Below, piece by piece: positions 1-6,215 of a stretch of 10,387 nucleotides of DNA. How positions within the stretch are numbered: the first letter of the stretch is position 1; each line of letters begins with the position of its first letter. The DNA is taken from contig JBKPSJ010000056.1 of the NCBI GenBank assembly GCA_046765875.1, positions 1 to 10,387 on the forward strand. The letters run 5' to 3'. A model generated the notes under the pieces. It searched no databases. It was not told the origin of the DNA and saw nothing but the letters and a program-made list of their open reading frames with translations. The position numbers and the translations under genes were made by a program. The stretch comes from DASRHY01 sp046765875. Lineage in GTDB: Bacteria; Actinomycetota; Actinomycetes; Propionibacteriales; Kribbellaceae.

Positions 1-818
1 ACGTCTCGCTGTTCCGCAGCGGGTCGTTCAGCGCCACCCTGGTCAGCCTGCTCAGCTACAGCCTCACCGGCGGCGCGGTCATGCTGTTCGCCACCCAGCA
101 CTTCCAGTCGGTGGACGGGCTGTCGCCGCTGCGCGCGGGCCTGGCGATGCTGCCCGGCATGGCCGCCGCCACGGTCGGCTTCATGGTCAACCCGGGGTTA
201 GCCACCAAGATCCGCCCCGCGTTCGTCATCGCCGCCGGGATGGTCGGCACCGCGATCGTGCTGGTCACGTTCACCCAGGTCGGCACGCACGCCACCATCC
301 CGCTGATCGTCGGCTTCGCGGTCTTCTCGTTCTGCGGCTCCGGCCTGGTCGCCCTCGGCGTCAACCTCGTGGTGGGCGCCGTCCCGCCGGAGCGCGCCGG
401 GTCGGCCGCCTCGCTGGCGCAGGTCTGCAACGAGTTCGGCGCGGCGCTCGGCATCGCCACGGTGGGCACCATCGGCAGCGCGATCTACCGCGGCAACCTC
501 GACGACCACCTGCCCGCCGGGCTGCCCGCCGGCGCGACGGACGCTGCCCGGGAGAGCGTCGCGGGTGCGGTAGCGGCCGCCGCCAACCTGCCCGGCCAGC
601 TCGGCTCCGGGCTGCTCACCGCGGCCCGCGAGGCGTTCACCAGCGGCCTGCACGTGGTGACCGGCATCGGCGCGGTGGTGCTGGCGCTGATCGCCATCCT
701 GATCGCCACCAAGCTGCGGCACATCCCGCCGATCGGCCAGCCGCAGCCGGCTGCCGAGGCTCCGGCCACGCCGACCGACATCACGCCGCCGGATATCCCG
801 CTGGACGAGGCGGTCTGA
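1..818 (+). CDS. MFS multidrug exporter, DHA2/EmrB-QacA type (C-terminal part, 5' truncated by window edge)
   Basis: This is the C-terminal half of a proton-driven drug efflux pump of the inner membrane. The reading frame is open from base 3, so the true start lies outside the window; 271 residues are visible. The sequence shows several long hydrophobic helices separated by short polar loops. It carries the segment SPLRAGLAMLPG, typical of the second half of 14-helix DHA2 (EmrB/QacA/LfrA-like) transporters. It ends in a Pro/Ala-rich, acidic, probably cytoplasmic tail. One rare TTA leucine codon lies at 198-200, within GLATKIR. In actinomycetes such pumps often sit beside antibiotic clusters, but the genes downstream on this strand are not biosynthetic enzymes, so its substrate is unknown. 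No clear terminator follows; the next gene starts 159 bp later. Confidence 0.9.
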   Translation, partial: VSLFRSGSFSATLVSLLSYSLTGGAVMLFATQHFQSVDGLSPLRAGLAMLPGMAAATVGFMVNPGLATKIRPAFVIAAGMVGTAIVLVTFTQVGTHATIPLIVGFAVFSFCGSGLVALGVNLVVGAVPPERAGSAASLAQVCNEFGAALGIATVGTIGSAIYRGNLDDHLPAGLPAGATDAARESVAGAVAAAANLPGQLGSGLLTAAREAFTSGLHVVTGIGAVVLALIAILIATKLRHIPPIGQPQPAAEAPATPTDITPPDIPLDEAV

Positions 819-910
819 GGCCGGCGGGGCAGTTCGAAGGGGCGGACGACTCGATCGGAGGTGTGACCAGCGACCTGACCCCTCGCGTCAACCCGAGCCG
901 ACCCGAGACG

Positions 911-959
911 AGTTCTGCATCGACCCAGTTCTGCATCGACCCAGTTCTGACATCGACCC
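911..959. repeat. Three tandem copies of a 16-bp unit upstream of the hydrolase gene
   Basis: The unit AGTTCTGCATCGACCC occurs at 911-926 and 927-942 without mismatch. A third copy at 943-959 has one inserted A (CTGACATCGACCC). The array ends 6 bp before the GGAGG ribosome binding site (966-970) of the hydrolase gene. It therefore lies in the promoter or 5' leader. It could be a multi-site operator or a replication-slippage product. No obvious -10/-35 pair is visible around it. Confidence 0.85.
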
Positions 960-965
960 AGTGAT

Positions 966-970
966 GGAGG
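966..970 (+). promoter_or_regulatory. Shine-Dalgarno site of the hydrolase gene
   Basis: GGAGG lies 7 nt before the ATG at 978. It supports this start for the alpha/beta hydrolase over the overlapping shadow frame that opens at 974. Confidence 0.8.
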
Positions 971-977
971 GAATTGC

Positions 978-1844
978 ATGACTGCCGCGAAAGCCGTGGA
1001 CACCCTCAAGGTTCCCGGCGCGACCCTGCACTACGAGATCACCGGCACCGGCCCGGTGCTGCTGCTGATTCCCGGCGCACCCGCGGACTGCGCGGTCTTC
1101 GGCGGGCTGGTCGCCGGGCTGTCCGACCGGTACACCGTGGTGACCTACGACCCGCGCGGCTACTCCCGCAGCCCGCTGGACGTGCCGGACGAGGACCAGA
1201 AGATCTCCGTGCACGGCGAGGACCCGCACCACGTGCTGGAAGCGATCACCTCCGAGCCGGCGTACGTGCTCGGCTGCAGCGGCGGCGCCCTGGCCGGGCT
1301 CGAGCTGGTCGCCAGGCACCCGGAGCAGGTGCGCACGCTGGTGGCGCACGAGCCGCCGGCCAGCGAGCTGCTGCCGAACGCCGCGGACTGGAACGCGTTC
1401 TGGACCGACGTGAACCAGACCTACCAGCAGGCCGGTCCGGGCCCGGCGATGGGCAAGTTCATCGCCGGCGTGAGCGGGTTCGGGCCGCACCTGCCCGCGG
1501 AGCTGCCCCCGCTGCCGTTCGAGGCCCCGGACCCGAACTTCCAGCCGCCGCCGGAGGTCATGGAGATGATGGCGCGGATGGAGAAGAACTCGCAGTTCTT
1601 CGTGGCGCACCAGATCACCTCGCTGATCGGCTACAAGCCGGACGTGGCGGCCATCAAGGCCGCGCCGGCCAAGGTCGTGGTGGCGGTCGGCGACGCCTCG
1701 GGCGGCCAGGTGGCGCACGACTCCGCGGTCGCGCTGGCCAGCGCGCTCGGCAGCGAGCCGCTGACCGTGCCGGGCGACCACCAGGGCTTCGCCACCAACT
1801 CCCCGGAGTGGGCGGAGCTGCTGCACGAGGTCTTCTCCGGCTGA
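978..1844 (+). CDS. Alpha/beta hydrolase
   Basis: This is a 288-residue soluble alpha/beta-hydrolase-fold enzyme, close to the usual length for the family. The N-terminal strands are followed by an oxyanion-region motif (LLLIPGAP, about 28-35) and the YDPRGYSRS segment (57-65). The nucleophile elbow is G-C-S-G-G, with Ser101 as the probable nucleophile. Asp239 (VGDASGG) and His268 (GDHQGF) fit the acid and base of the triad. A Pro-rich cap region spans roughly 130-200. The substrate cannot be predicted; esterase, lactonase or epoxide/haloalkane-type hydrolases all share this frame. The start is supported by GGAGG at 7 nt. Upstream lies the 16-bp tandem repeat array, which may control it. A strong hairpin follows the stop by 16 bp. 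Confidence 0.92.
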   Translation: MTAAKAVDTLKVPGATLHYEITGTGPVLLLIPGAPADCAVFGGLVAGLSDRYTVVTYDPRGYSRSPLDVPDEDQKISVHGEDPHHVLEAITSEPAYVLGCSGGALAGLELVARHPEQVRTLVAHEPPASELLPNAADWNAFWTDVNQTYQQAGPGPAMGKFIAGVSGFGPHLPAELPPLPFEAPDPNFQPPPEVMEMMARMEKNSQFFVAHQITSLIGYKPDVAAIKAAPAKVVVAVGDASGGQVAHDSAVALASALGSEPLTVPGDHQGFATNSPEWAELLHEVFSG

Positions 1845-1860
1845 GGTCTCACGTGTCCAC

Positions 1861-1894
1861 CGCGGGTCCCCGGGCGATCGGGGACCCGCGTTTG
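1861..1894 (+). terminator. Strong hairpin after the hydrolase gene (terminator or attenuator)
   Basis: Perfect 11-bp arms, CGCGGGTCCCC (1861-1871) and GGGGACCCGCG (1880-1890), are separated by 8 nt and followed by TTTGTT. It begins 16 bp after the hydrolase stop. The next gene starts only 39 bp beyond the hairpin, so it may act as a partial terminator or an mRNA-stabilising element between two genes. Confidence 0.75.
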
Positions 1895-1929
1895 TTCCTA
1901 CCCCCCTTTCGCAAGAGAACGGATTGCCC

Positions 1930-2370
1930 ATGACCACGACCACCCCGGACGCCGACCAGGTCGAGATCACGATCAGCCGGGTCATCGACGCCCCGCGGGA
2001 GCGGGTCTTCGCCGCGTACGTCACGCCCGAGCAGCTCGCCCAGTTCTGGGCGCCTGCGGGGCTGACCATCCCGCTGTCCACCGTCGTCATCGAGCCGCAC
2101 GCCGGCGGGGCCTTCGAGGCCGTCATGGTGGCGGGCTCGGACGGCACCGAGTACCCGATGAAGGCGCGGTTCGTCGAGGTGGCCGAGCCCGGACGGATCG
2201 TCTTCACGGTGCCCGCCTCGGGCCGGCTCACCGAGCTCACGTTCACCGACGTCGAGGGCCGGACCAAGGTCACGTTCCACCAGACCAACGTCGCGGTGGA
2301 GGCCCAGGCCGACACCGAGTCCGGCGTCACGAGCAGCCTGGAGCGGCTGGCCTCCCTCGTCACCGCCTGA
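1930..2370 (+). CDS. SRPBCC/AHSA1-domain protein
   Basis: This 146-residue protein matches the Activator-of-Hsp90-ATPase-homologue-1-like (AHSA1) group of the SRPBCC hydrophobic-pocket fold. Visible hallmarks are the N-terminal ITISRVIDAPRERVFAAYVTPEQLAQFWAP segment (helix-grip start), the central PHAGGAFEAVM strand, and a C-terminal helix ending in SLERLASLVTA. The ATG at 1930 is preferred over an in-frame TTG at 1924. AAGAGA (1913-1918) or CGGA (1920-1923) could serve as its ribosome binding site, neither strong. Such proteins in actinomycetes are mostly of unknown ligand and often accompany ArsR regulators, which are not seen here. It follows the hydrolase by 85 bp and may be co-expressed by read-through of the hairpin between them. 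Confidence 0.85.
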   Translation: MTTTTPDADQVEITISRVIDAPRERVFAAYVTPEQLAQFWAPAGLTIPLSTVVIEPHAGGAFEAVMVAGSDGTEYPMKARFVEVAEPGRIVFTVPASGRLTELTFTDVEGRTKVTFHQTNVAVEAQADTESGVTSSLERLASLVTA

Positions 2371-2385
2371 GGCCCCCGGGGCGGC

Positions 2386-2422
2386 CTTACCTCGTACGAT
2401 CGGTTGTCTTACCTCGTAGGAT
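2386..2422. repeat. Pair of 15-bp direct repeats, 22-bp period
   Basis: CTTACCTCGTACGAT (2386-2400) recurs as CTTACCTCGTAGGAT (2408-2422) with a single mismatch, start to start 22 bp. The first copy contains the palindrome TCGTACGA (2392-2399). Each copy ends in a TANNNT hexamer (TACGAT, TAGGAT) that resembles a -10 box, but no matching -35 is visible. A 22-bp period places both copies on the same DNA face, as in many direct-repeat operators. It lies 16 bp after the SRPBCC stop and just before a terminator. Confidence 0.7.
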
Positions 2423-2425
2423 TCG

Positions 2426-2468
2426 AGTACCGCAGCACCACCAGCCGTGAGGTGCTGCGGTACTTTTA
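2426..2468 (+). terminator. Rho-independent terminator after the SRPBCC gene
   Basis: Perfect 14-bp arms, AGTACCGCAGCACC (2426-2439) and its reverse complement (2451-2464), enclose an 11-nt loop. The second arm runs into TTTT (2464-2467). The T-run is on the + strand side only, so it terminates rightward transcription from the left block. Confidence 0.88.
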
Positions 2469-2677
2469 CGCGCGACAGTCGTATCGGCGAGCGGATCCGG
2501 CAGGCGATCACGCTCCTTGATCGGCCCGACCGCGGTGTCCAGCTCGGCGACCACCCTGGCCTACGTCGAGGCCGGCTGGCCCATCGTGCCCGGCGCCACT
2601 CCCTGACCCGAGCCGCCGAACGCCTCGAACAAGGCCGACACCGCCGCCTCGCCCGCGAACGAGCCACCAGGCGGTGA
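2469..2677 (+). pseudogene. Possible remnant of a bifunctional DNA primase/polymerase-like gene
   Basis: No intact gene is visible in this stretch. A frame running into a stop at 2604-2606 encodes TTLAYVEAGWPIVPGATP. This resembles the start of the N-terminal domain of actinobacterial bifunctional DNA primase/polymerase proteins, which are often carried by integrative elements and typically show an 'A-x-x-Y/A...GWPV-x-PG' pattern. Another frame then gives a short Arg/Glu-rich tail ending in a TGA at 2675-2677, as would follow from a frameshift or internal deletion. No ribosome binding site fits either piece. The resemblance is short and judged by eye; the region could equally be non-coding. 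Confidence 0.25.
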
Positions 2678-2786
2678 CCCACAAGCCAGCCGGTGGCGCG
2701 CAACCCAACCCAACGGATCGCTCCGCTAGTTGATGACTACCGACCCCAGGACTCCCGGCGCAGCGCTCCATCCGGTGCCTCCGTCC

Positions 2787-2789
2787 TTA
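2787..2789. repeat. Left target-site duplication (TTA) of the MITE-like element
   Basis: TTA immediately precedes the left terminal inverted repeat and is matched by TTA at 2953-2955 after the right one. A 3-bp TTA duplication fits members of the IS5 superfamily, many of which insert at YTAR or TNA sites. Confidence 0.65.
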
Positions 2790-2952
2790 GAGCCTGTTGG
2801 CAAACCCTGCTGGCGGCGCCCCCGGCGCCCAGACGACGACCGGCGGCGTTGTCGTCGTCGCCGATACAACAGCGGTATAGGCTCCTCCTCCGCCTTGCCG
2901 GATCGCCGCCTGGATCACCGGGTGCATCCACCGAGGGATTGCCAACAGGCTC
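2790..2952. mobile_element. 163-bp MITE-like element with 19-bp terminal inverted repeats
   Basis: The left end GAGCCTGTTGGCAAACCCT (2790-2808) and the right end (reverse complement of 2934-2952) match at 18 of 19 positions; the outer 14 are identical. The element is flanked by TTA on both sides. Inside is a second hairpin with perfect 9-bp arms GACGACGAC (2832-2840) and GTCGTCGTC (2851-2859). There is no room for a transposase, so it would be a non-autonomous element moved in trans. The GAG-start termini and TTA target suggest the IS5 superfamily, an inference from general family features. A 62-codon minus-strand frame (2787-2975) runs through it and takes its TAA stop from the target duplication; I do not regard it as a gene. 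Confidence 0.82.
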
Positions 2953-2955
2953 TTA
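2953..2955. repeat. Right target-site duplication (TTA) of the MITE-like element
   Basis: TTA directly follows the right terminal inverted repeat and matches 2787-2789. A 3-bp match could arise by chance, but its exact placement at both ends of a 19-bp inverted repeat supports a transposition event. Confidence 0.65.
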
Positions 2956-3003
2956 CCAGAACGGCGCCGGCTCATCCGCCCGAGGTCCTGGCCGGAGGAA
3001 ACA

Positions 3004-3040
3004 GCCGGGCCGGAGCACCACGGGGGTGCGCCGGCCCGGC
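3004..3040 (-). terminator. Terminator-like hairpin after the acyltransferase gene
   Basis: Arms GCCGGGCCGG (3004-3013) and CCGGCCCGGC (3031-3040) are perfect. They continue after one mismatch with GCACC/GGTGC (3015-3019, 3025-3029) around a 5-nt loop. Read on the minus strand it lies 57 bp past the acyltransferase stop and is followed by TGTTTCC. It would end the leftward transcript of the biosynthetic block and helps seal the convergent junction. Confidence 0.7.
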
Positions 3041-3097
3041 CGGGTGATCGGTTCCCTCATTGCGAGGGCGGGGCGATGGCGGATGTCGGAGCGGGTC

Positions 3098-4414
3098 TCA
3101 CGCAGACTTGCGCTCGGGTTCCGCGGTGGTGGGCGACTGGGGCAGGGCGGTCACGGTGGCCGCCTTCCTGGCCTTCGAGCGGGCCACGATGCGTTCGCCC
3201 CACAGCAGCAGCGGGCGTTCGATCAGGTAGTAGCTGACCGAGGAGAACACGATGCTGCCGATGATGACCACGGTCACCATTTCCCAGAACCCGACGGTTC
3301 CGATCAGGAAGAACGCCAGCTTCGGCGGGGCACCGAAGATGCTGCCGCTCTGGAACCACAGGTACATGACCGCGAAGTGCCACAGGTACAGCCCGTAGGA
3401 GATGCGCCCGAGGTAGCGCATCGGCCGGTTGGACAGCACCGCCTCGATGAACCGCGACCGCCCCTTGGGGGCCACCAGCGGGATACACAGCGCCGCGGCG
3501 AACGTGGTGAACGCCACCTGCTGGACCACCGCGAACAATGGCGAGCCGTAGTCCCAGGTGCCGCGGTGGCCGAACGGGGAGATGCAGTCCACCGCGAGGG
3601 CCGCCAGCGCGACCAGCCAGTACAGGTTCGGCCGGCTGGCGGCGAGCCGGTAGATCCCCGGCAGCTTCTGCGGCCGGGCCTCGGCCAGCACCGACTGCAA
3701 CGCCATCCACATGCCGATGCCGAACAGGCCGACCCGGCTGAACGGCCACCAGTACACCGTCGGCCACGGGCCGAGGGACGCCTTGTGCATGTACGCGGTG
3801 AACGCGAACCCGACGACGACCAGGCCGACCAGCGGGACCGACATCCGGCGGATCTTCTGCACCGGGTCGGCGACGCCCTTGGCCAGCCGGTGCATGAGCG
3901 CCGCGAGCAGCGGCAGCACGATGTAGAACTGCAGCTCGGTGGGCACCGTCCAGGTCGGGTCCATGCCGGCGTACCACACGTAGTCGTAGTCCTGCATGAA
4001 CAGCAGCGGCCGCAGCACGTACCAGGCGCTGTGGATGCTGCTGAAGTTCAGTAACAGCAGGCAGAACGCGGCCAGCACCCAGTACGCGGGTACCAGCCGT
4101 AATAAGCGGCGGAGGAAGAAATGCCGCACCGGCGGTACCTGCTTGCCGAGGATGGTGCGCCGTGCGAACGGCCGGTACAGCAGCATCCCGGACAGGATGA
4201 AGAACGGTCCGAGGCTGACCTCGAGACCGACCGCCAGAATGGACCAGATGCCCTGCTTCGGGGGTCCGGCGTCCGAGCCGAGCACCACACCGGTGGAGAA
4301 CGCGACATGCGTGATGATCACGCCCATTGCGCAGAGCCCGCGAACTCCCTCTAACCTCGGGACACGTTTGCTCTCACGGGTCCCCGTGTTGGACGCGCTG
4401 GCGAGAGTCACCAT
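3098..4414 (-). CDS. Membrane acyltransferase, acyltransferase-3 family (OafA/YrhL-like)
   Basis: This 438-residue integral membrane protein has about ten hydrophobic helices. The family's signature is at the N-terminus: RLEGVRGLCAMGVIITHVAF, with Arg25 and His36 spaced R-x10-H, as required for catalysis in OafA-like enzymes. Later segments (FFILSGMLLYRPFARR, RRLLRLVPAYW, GRISYGLYLWHF, YYLIERPLL) are also typical. Family members transfer acetyl or longer acyl groups to hydroxyls of sugars, macrolides or other natural products. The start has a strong AAGGAGG (4420-4426) 5 nt upstream. The gene contains four TTA codons (residues 21, 104, 105 and 121), rare in GC-rich actinomycetes. These suggest bldA-dependent translation, recent acquisition, or both. 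It is 148 bp downstream of the hydroxylase on the same strand and may modify the cassette's product; the acceptor is unknown. Confidence 0.92.
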   Translation of the reverse strand: MVTLASASNTGTRESKRVPRLEGVRGLCAMGVIITHVAFSTGVVLGSDAGPPKQGIWSILAVGLEVSLGPFFILSGMLLYRPFARRTILGKQVPPVRHFFLRRLLRLVPAYWVLAAFCLLLLNFSSIHSAWYVLRPLLFMQDYDYVWYAGMDPTWTVPTELQFYIVLPLLAALMHRLAKGVADPVQKIRRMSVPLVGLVVVGFAFTAYMHKASLGPWPTVYWWPFSRVGLFGIGMWMALQSVLAEARPQKLPGIYRLAASRPNLYWLVALAALAVDCISPFGHRGTWDYGSPLFAVVQQVAFTTFAAALCIPLVAPKGRSRFIEAVLSNRPMRYLGRISYGLYLWHFAVMYLWFQSGSIFGAPPKLAFFLIGTVGFWEMVTVVIIGSIVFSSVSYYLIERPLLLWGERIVARSKARKAATVTALPQSPTTAEPERKSA

Positions 4415-4419
4415 GGCGC

Positions 4420-4426
4420 CCTCCTT
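4420..4426 (-). promoter_or_regulatory. Strong Shine-Dalgarno site of the acyltransferase gene
   Basis: The minus strand reads AAGGAGG ending 5 nt before the ATG at 4414. It is the most complete ribosome binding site in the window and fixes this start. Confidence 0.85.
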
Positions 4427-4506
4427 CCTGAGTTAACCGACCTGATCAGCTTCGGGGTCGGTCGGTCGCGAACGCATCTCCTGGGCTGCGGTCTTGGATT
4501 TCGCCG

Positions 4507-4528
4507 GACAATGGCACGCGGAATTGTC
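4507..4528. promoter_or_regulatory. Operator-like inverted repeat between hydroxylase and acyltransferase
   Basis: GACAAT (4507-4512) and ATTGTC (4523-4528) form a perfect inverted repeat with a 10-bp spacer, 92 bp upstream of the acyltransferase start. Its AT-rich arms stand out in a GC-rich background. It could be a repressor site for an internal promoter, although no clear -10/-35 pair is visible. The rest of the 148-bp gap holds a small GC palindrome just after the hydroxylase stop (CGGCGC-T-GCGCCG, 4545-4557), whose loop is too small for a convincing terminator. Confidence 0.4.
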
Positions 4529-4562
4529 AGCCGGGTGAGTTCCGCGGCGCTGCGCCGAATGG

Positions 4563-6158
4563 TCAGGCGGCAGCCGGCGGGGTCACCACGCCGGTCAGCG
4601 TGGAGTGCGCCCGCAGCTCGGTGAACGAGGACAGGTCCGGCACCGTCCACCCGTCCAGGTCGTACTCGGACAGGCACCGGTCGACGAAGGCCTTGTACTG
4701 GTCGAGCTGCCCGCCGGCCTGCTGGGCGGCGAGCAGCTCCACCCGGGTGTTCTCGTGGTTGCCGGCGTAGTTGCGCTCGTACAGCTCGTGCCGGCCGCCG
4801 AACTCGGTGCCCACCGCGTCCCACAGCAGCTTCATCAGCTTGGTGCGCTCCAGCGCGTCCACCCCGTCCGAGCCGCGCACGTACTTGTCCAGGTACGGCC
4901 GGATGTCCGGGTTCTTGAAGTCCTCGGCGCTGGAGTTGACGTAGATCAGCCCGCTGGCCACGTCCTGCATGATGATCTCGCGGACCCGCGGGTAGCCGAC
5001 CTGCATGAACCACCGGTAGGCCAGCCCGTACTGCGGGTTGGGCAGCACCGCGCCGTTCCGCCAGGGCACCGGGTTGCGCGCCGCCGCGTCCGACAGCGAC
5101 CAGAACAGGTTGCGCCAGGCCAGCACCTCGCCCAGCCGGCTCTGCACACCCCGGAAATCCTTGGTGCCGGTGATCTCCAGCGCCTTGGCCAGCAGCCCGG
5201 CGATGAACTCGAGCTTCACCGCCAGCCGCGTGCACCCGTGGAAAGTGAACCGCTCACCGAACCCGGACTGGTCGCTGAACATCTGCACCTTGCCGAGCTG
5301 GCCGTAGATGAAGACGTTCTCCCAGGGAATCAGCACCTTGTCCAGCACCAGGATGGTGTCGTTCTCGTCCAGCCGCGAGGACAAGGGGTAGTCGAACGGG
5401 CTGCCCATCACCGCGGAGGTGGCGGTGTACGAGGGCCGGCAGATCAGTTTCATCCCGGAGACGCCCATCGGCACGGTGGCCACCAGAGCGAACTCCCGGC
5501 GCTTGATCGGCAGCCCGTAGTGCGCGATGAAGTTGTAGTGGGTGAGCGCCGACCCGGTGGCGACCACCTTGGCGCCGCTCACGACCAGCCCGGCGTCGGT
5601 CTCCTTCTCCACGTGCACGAACACGTCGGCCACCTCGTCCGGCGGCCGGTTCCGGTCCACCGGCGGGTGCACGATGGCGTGGTTCCAGTACAGGACCTTC
5701 TCCTGCGACTCCCGGTACCACCGCCGGGCGTTGTCCGCGAACGGCTCGTAGAAGTCCGCGTTCGCGCCCAGGGTGCCCAGGAACGACGCCTTGTAGTCCG
5801 GGCTGCGCCCCATCCAGCCGTAGCTCAGCCGGGCCCACGCCGCGATGGCCTGCTGGTCGGCCACCACGTCCGCGGCGTTGTGCGGCGTGGTGAAGAAGCG
5901 GTGCGTGTAGCCGTCGCTGCCGGCGTCCGTCGGCGCGGTGAGCACGCCCCTGGTGGCCGGGTCGTGCAGCGCGTCGTACAGCCGGGCGGTCATCCGGATC
6001 GGGTTGCGGAACGCCGGGTGCGTGGTCACGTCCCGGACCCGCTCGCCGTAGATGTAGATCTCCCGGTCGTCGCGCAGGCTGTCGATGTACTCCGCGCCGG
6101 TCAGCGGGCGGGTCTTCGGCCGGGCGGGCTCGGCCGGCGGTGCCTGGTGGTCGCTCAT
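4563..6158 (-). CDS. FADH2-dependent phenol hydroxylase, HpaB/SgcC-like large component
   Basis: This 531-residue flavin monooxygenase matches the two-component 4-hydroxyphenylacetate 3-hydroxylase family over its full length. These enzymes add an ortho-hydroxyl to a phenol using O2 and FADH2 supplied by a separate reductase. Residues equivalent to the catalytic set of HpaB are present: Arg118 and Tyr122 (GRSPDY) and His160 (NHAIVHPPVDR). The signature SSRLDENDTILVLDKVLIPWENVFIYG also fits. In C-1027 enediyne biosynthesis the homologue SgcC hydroxylates a carrier-bound chloro-beta-tyrosine. Next to an A-PCP and a free-standing C enzyme, a similar carrier-bound phenolic substrate is plausible here, but free substrates are not excluded. 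No flavin reductase gene is in the window. GAGGGAA precedes the ATG. It lies 57 bp after the other flavoenzyme in one operon. Confidence 0.93.
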   Translation of the reverse strand: MSDHQAPPAEPARPKTRPLTGAEYIDSLRDDREIYIYGERVRDVTTHPAFRNPIRMTARLYDALHDPATRGVLTAPTDAGSDGYTHRFFTTPHNAADVVADQQAIAAWARLSYGWMGRSPDYKASFLGTLGANADFYEPFADNARRWYRESQEKVLYWNHAIVHPPVDRNRPPDEVADVFVHVEKETDAGLVVSGAKVVATGSALTHYNFIAHYGLPIKRREFALVATVPMGVSGMKLICRPSYTATSAVMGSPFDYPLSSRLDENDTILVLDKVLIPWENVFIYGQLGKVQMFSDQSGFGERFTFHGCTRLAVKLEFIAGLLAKALEITGTKDFRGVQSRLGEVLAWRNLFWSLSDAAARNPVPWRNGAVLPNPQYGLAYRWFMQVGYPRVREIIMQDVASGLIYVNSSAEDFKNPDIRPYLDKYVRGSDGVDALERTKLMKLLWDAVGTEFGGRHELYERNYAGNHENTRVELLAAQQAGGQLDQYKAFVDRCLSEYDLDGWTVPDLSSFTELRAHSTLTGVVTPPAAA

Positions 6159-6215
6159 CTTCCCTCTGCGTGGTCCTGGGCGGGGCGCACGGCCGATGCG
6201 CGGGACGTGGCCGGG

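Noticed and set aside
819..977. Promoter for the hydrolase in the gap after the MFS gene
   Set aside because: Looked for -10/-35 pairs and inverted operators. Only a weak imperfect palindrome near 856-882 and a TTCGAA at 833-838 were seen, not enough to call.
974..1933. Overlapping + strand frame of 319 codons over the hydrolase
   Set aside because: Arg/Gly/Ala-rich and without motifs. The frame starting at 978 has the catalytic triad and a proper Shine-Dalgarno spacing.
2787..2975. 62-codon minus-strand frame spanning the MITE, ending on a TAA supplied by the target duplication
   Set aside because: No convincing ribosome binding site or known domain; the fit of the stop to the duplication is likely coincidence.
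2693..4054. + strand open frame of 453 codons crossing the MITE and the acyltransferase gene
   Set aside because: It runs through non-coding DNA, both element ends and the opposite strand of a clear membrane protein; its composition is typical of an antisense shadow.
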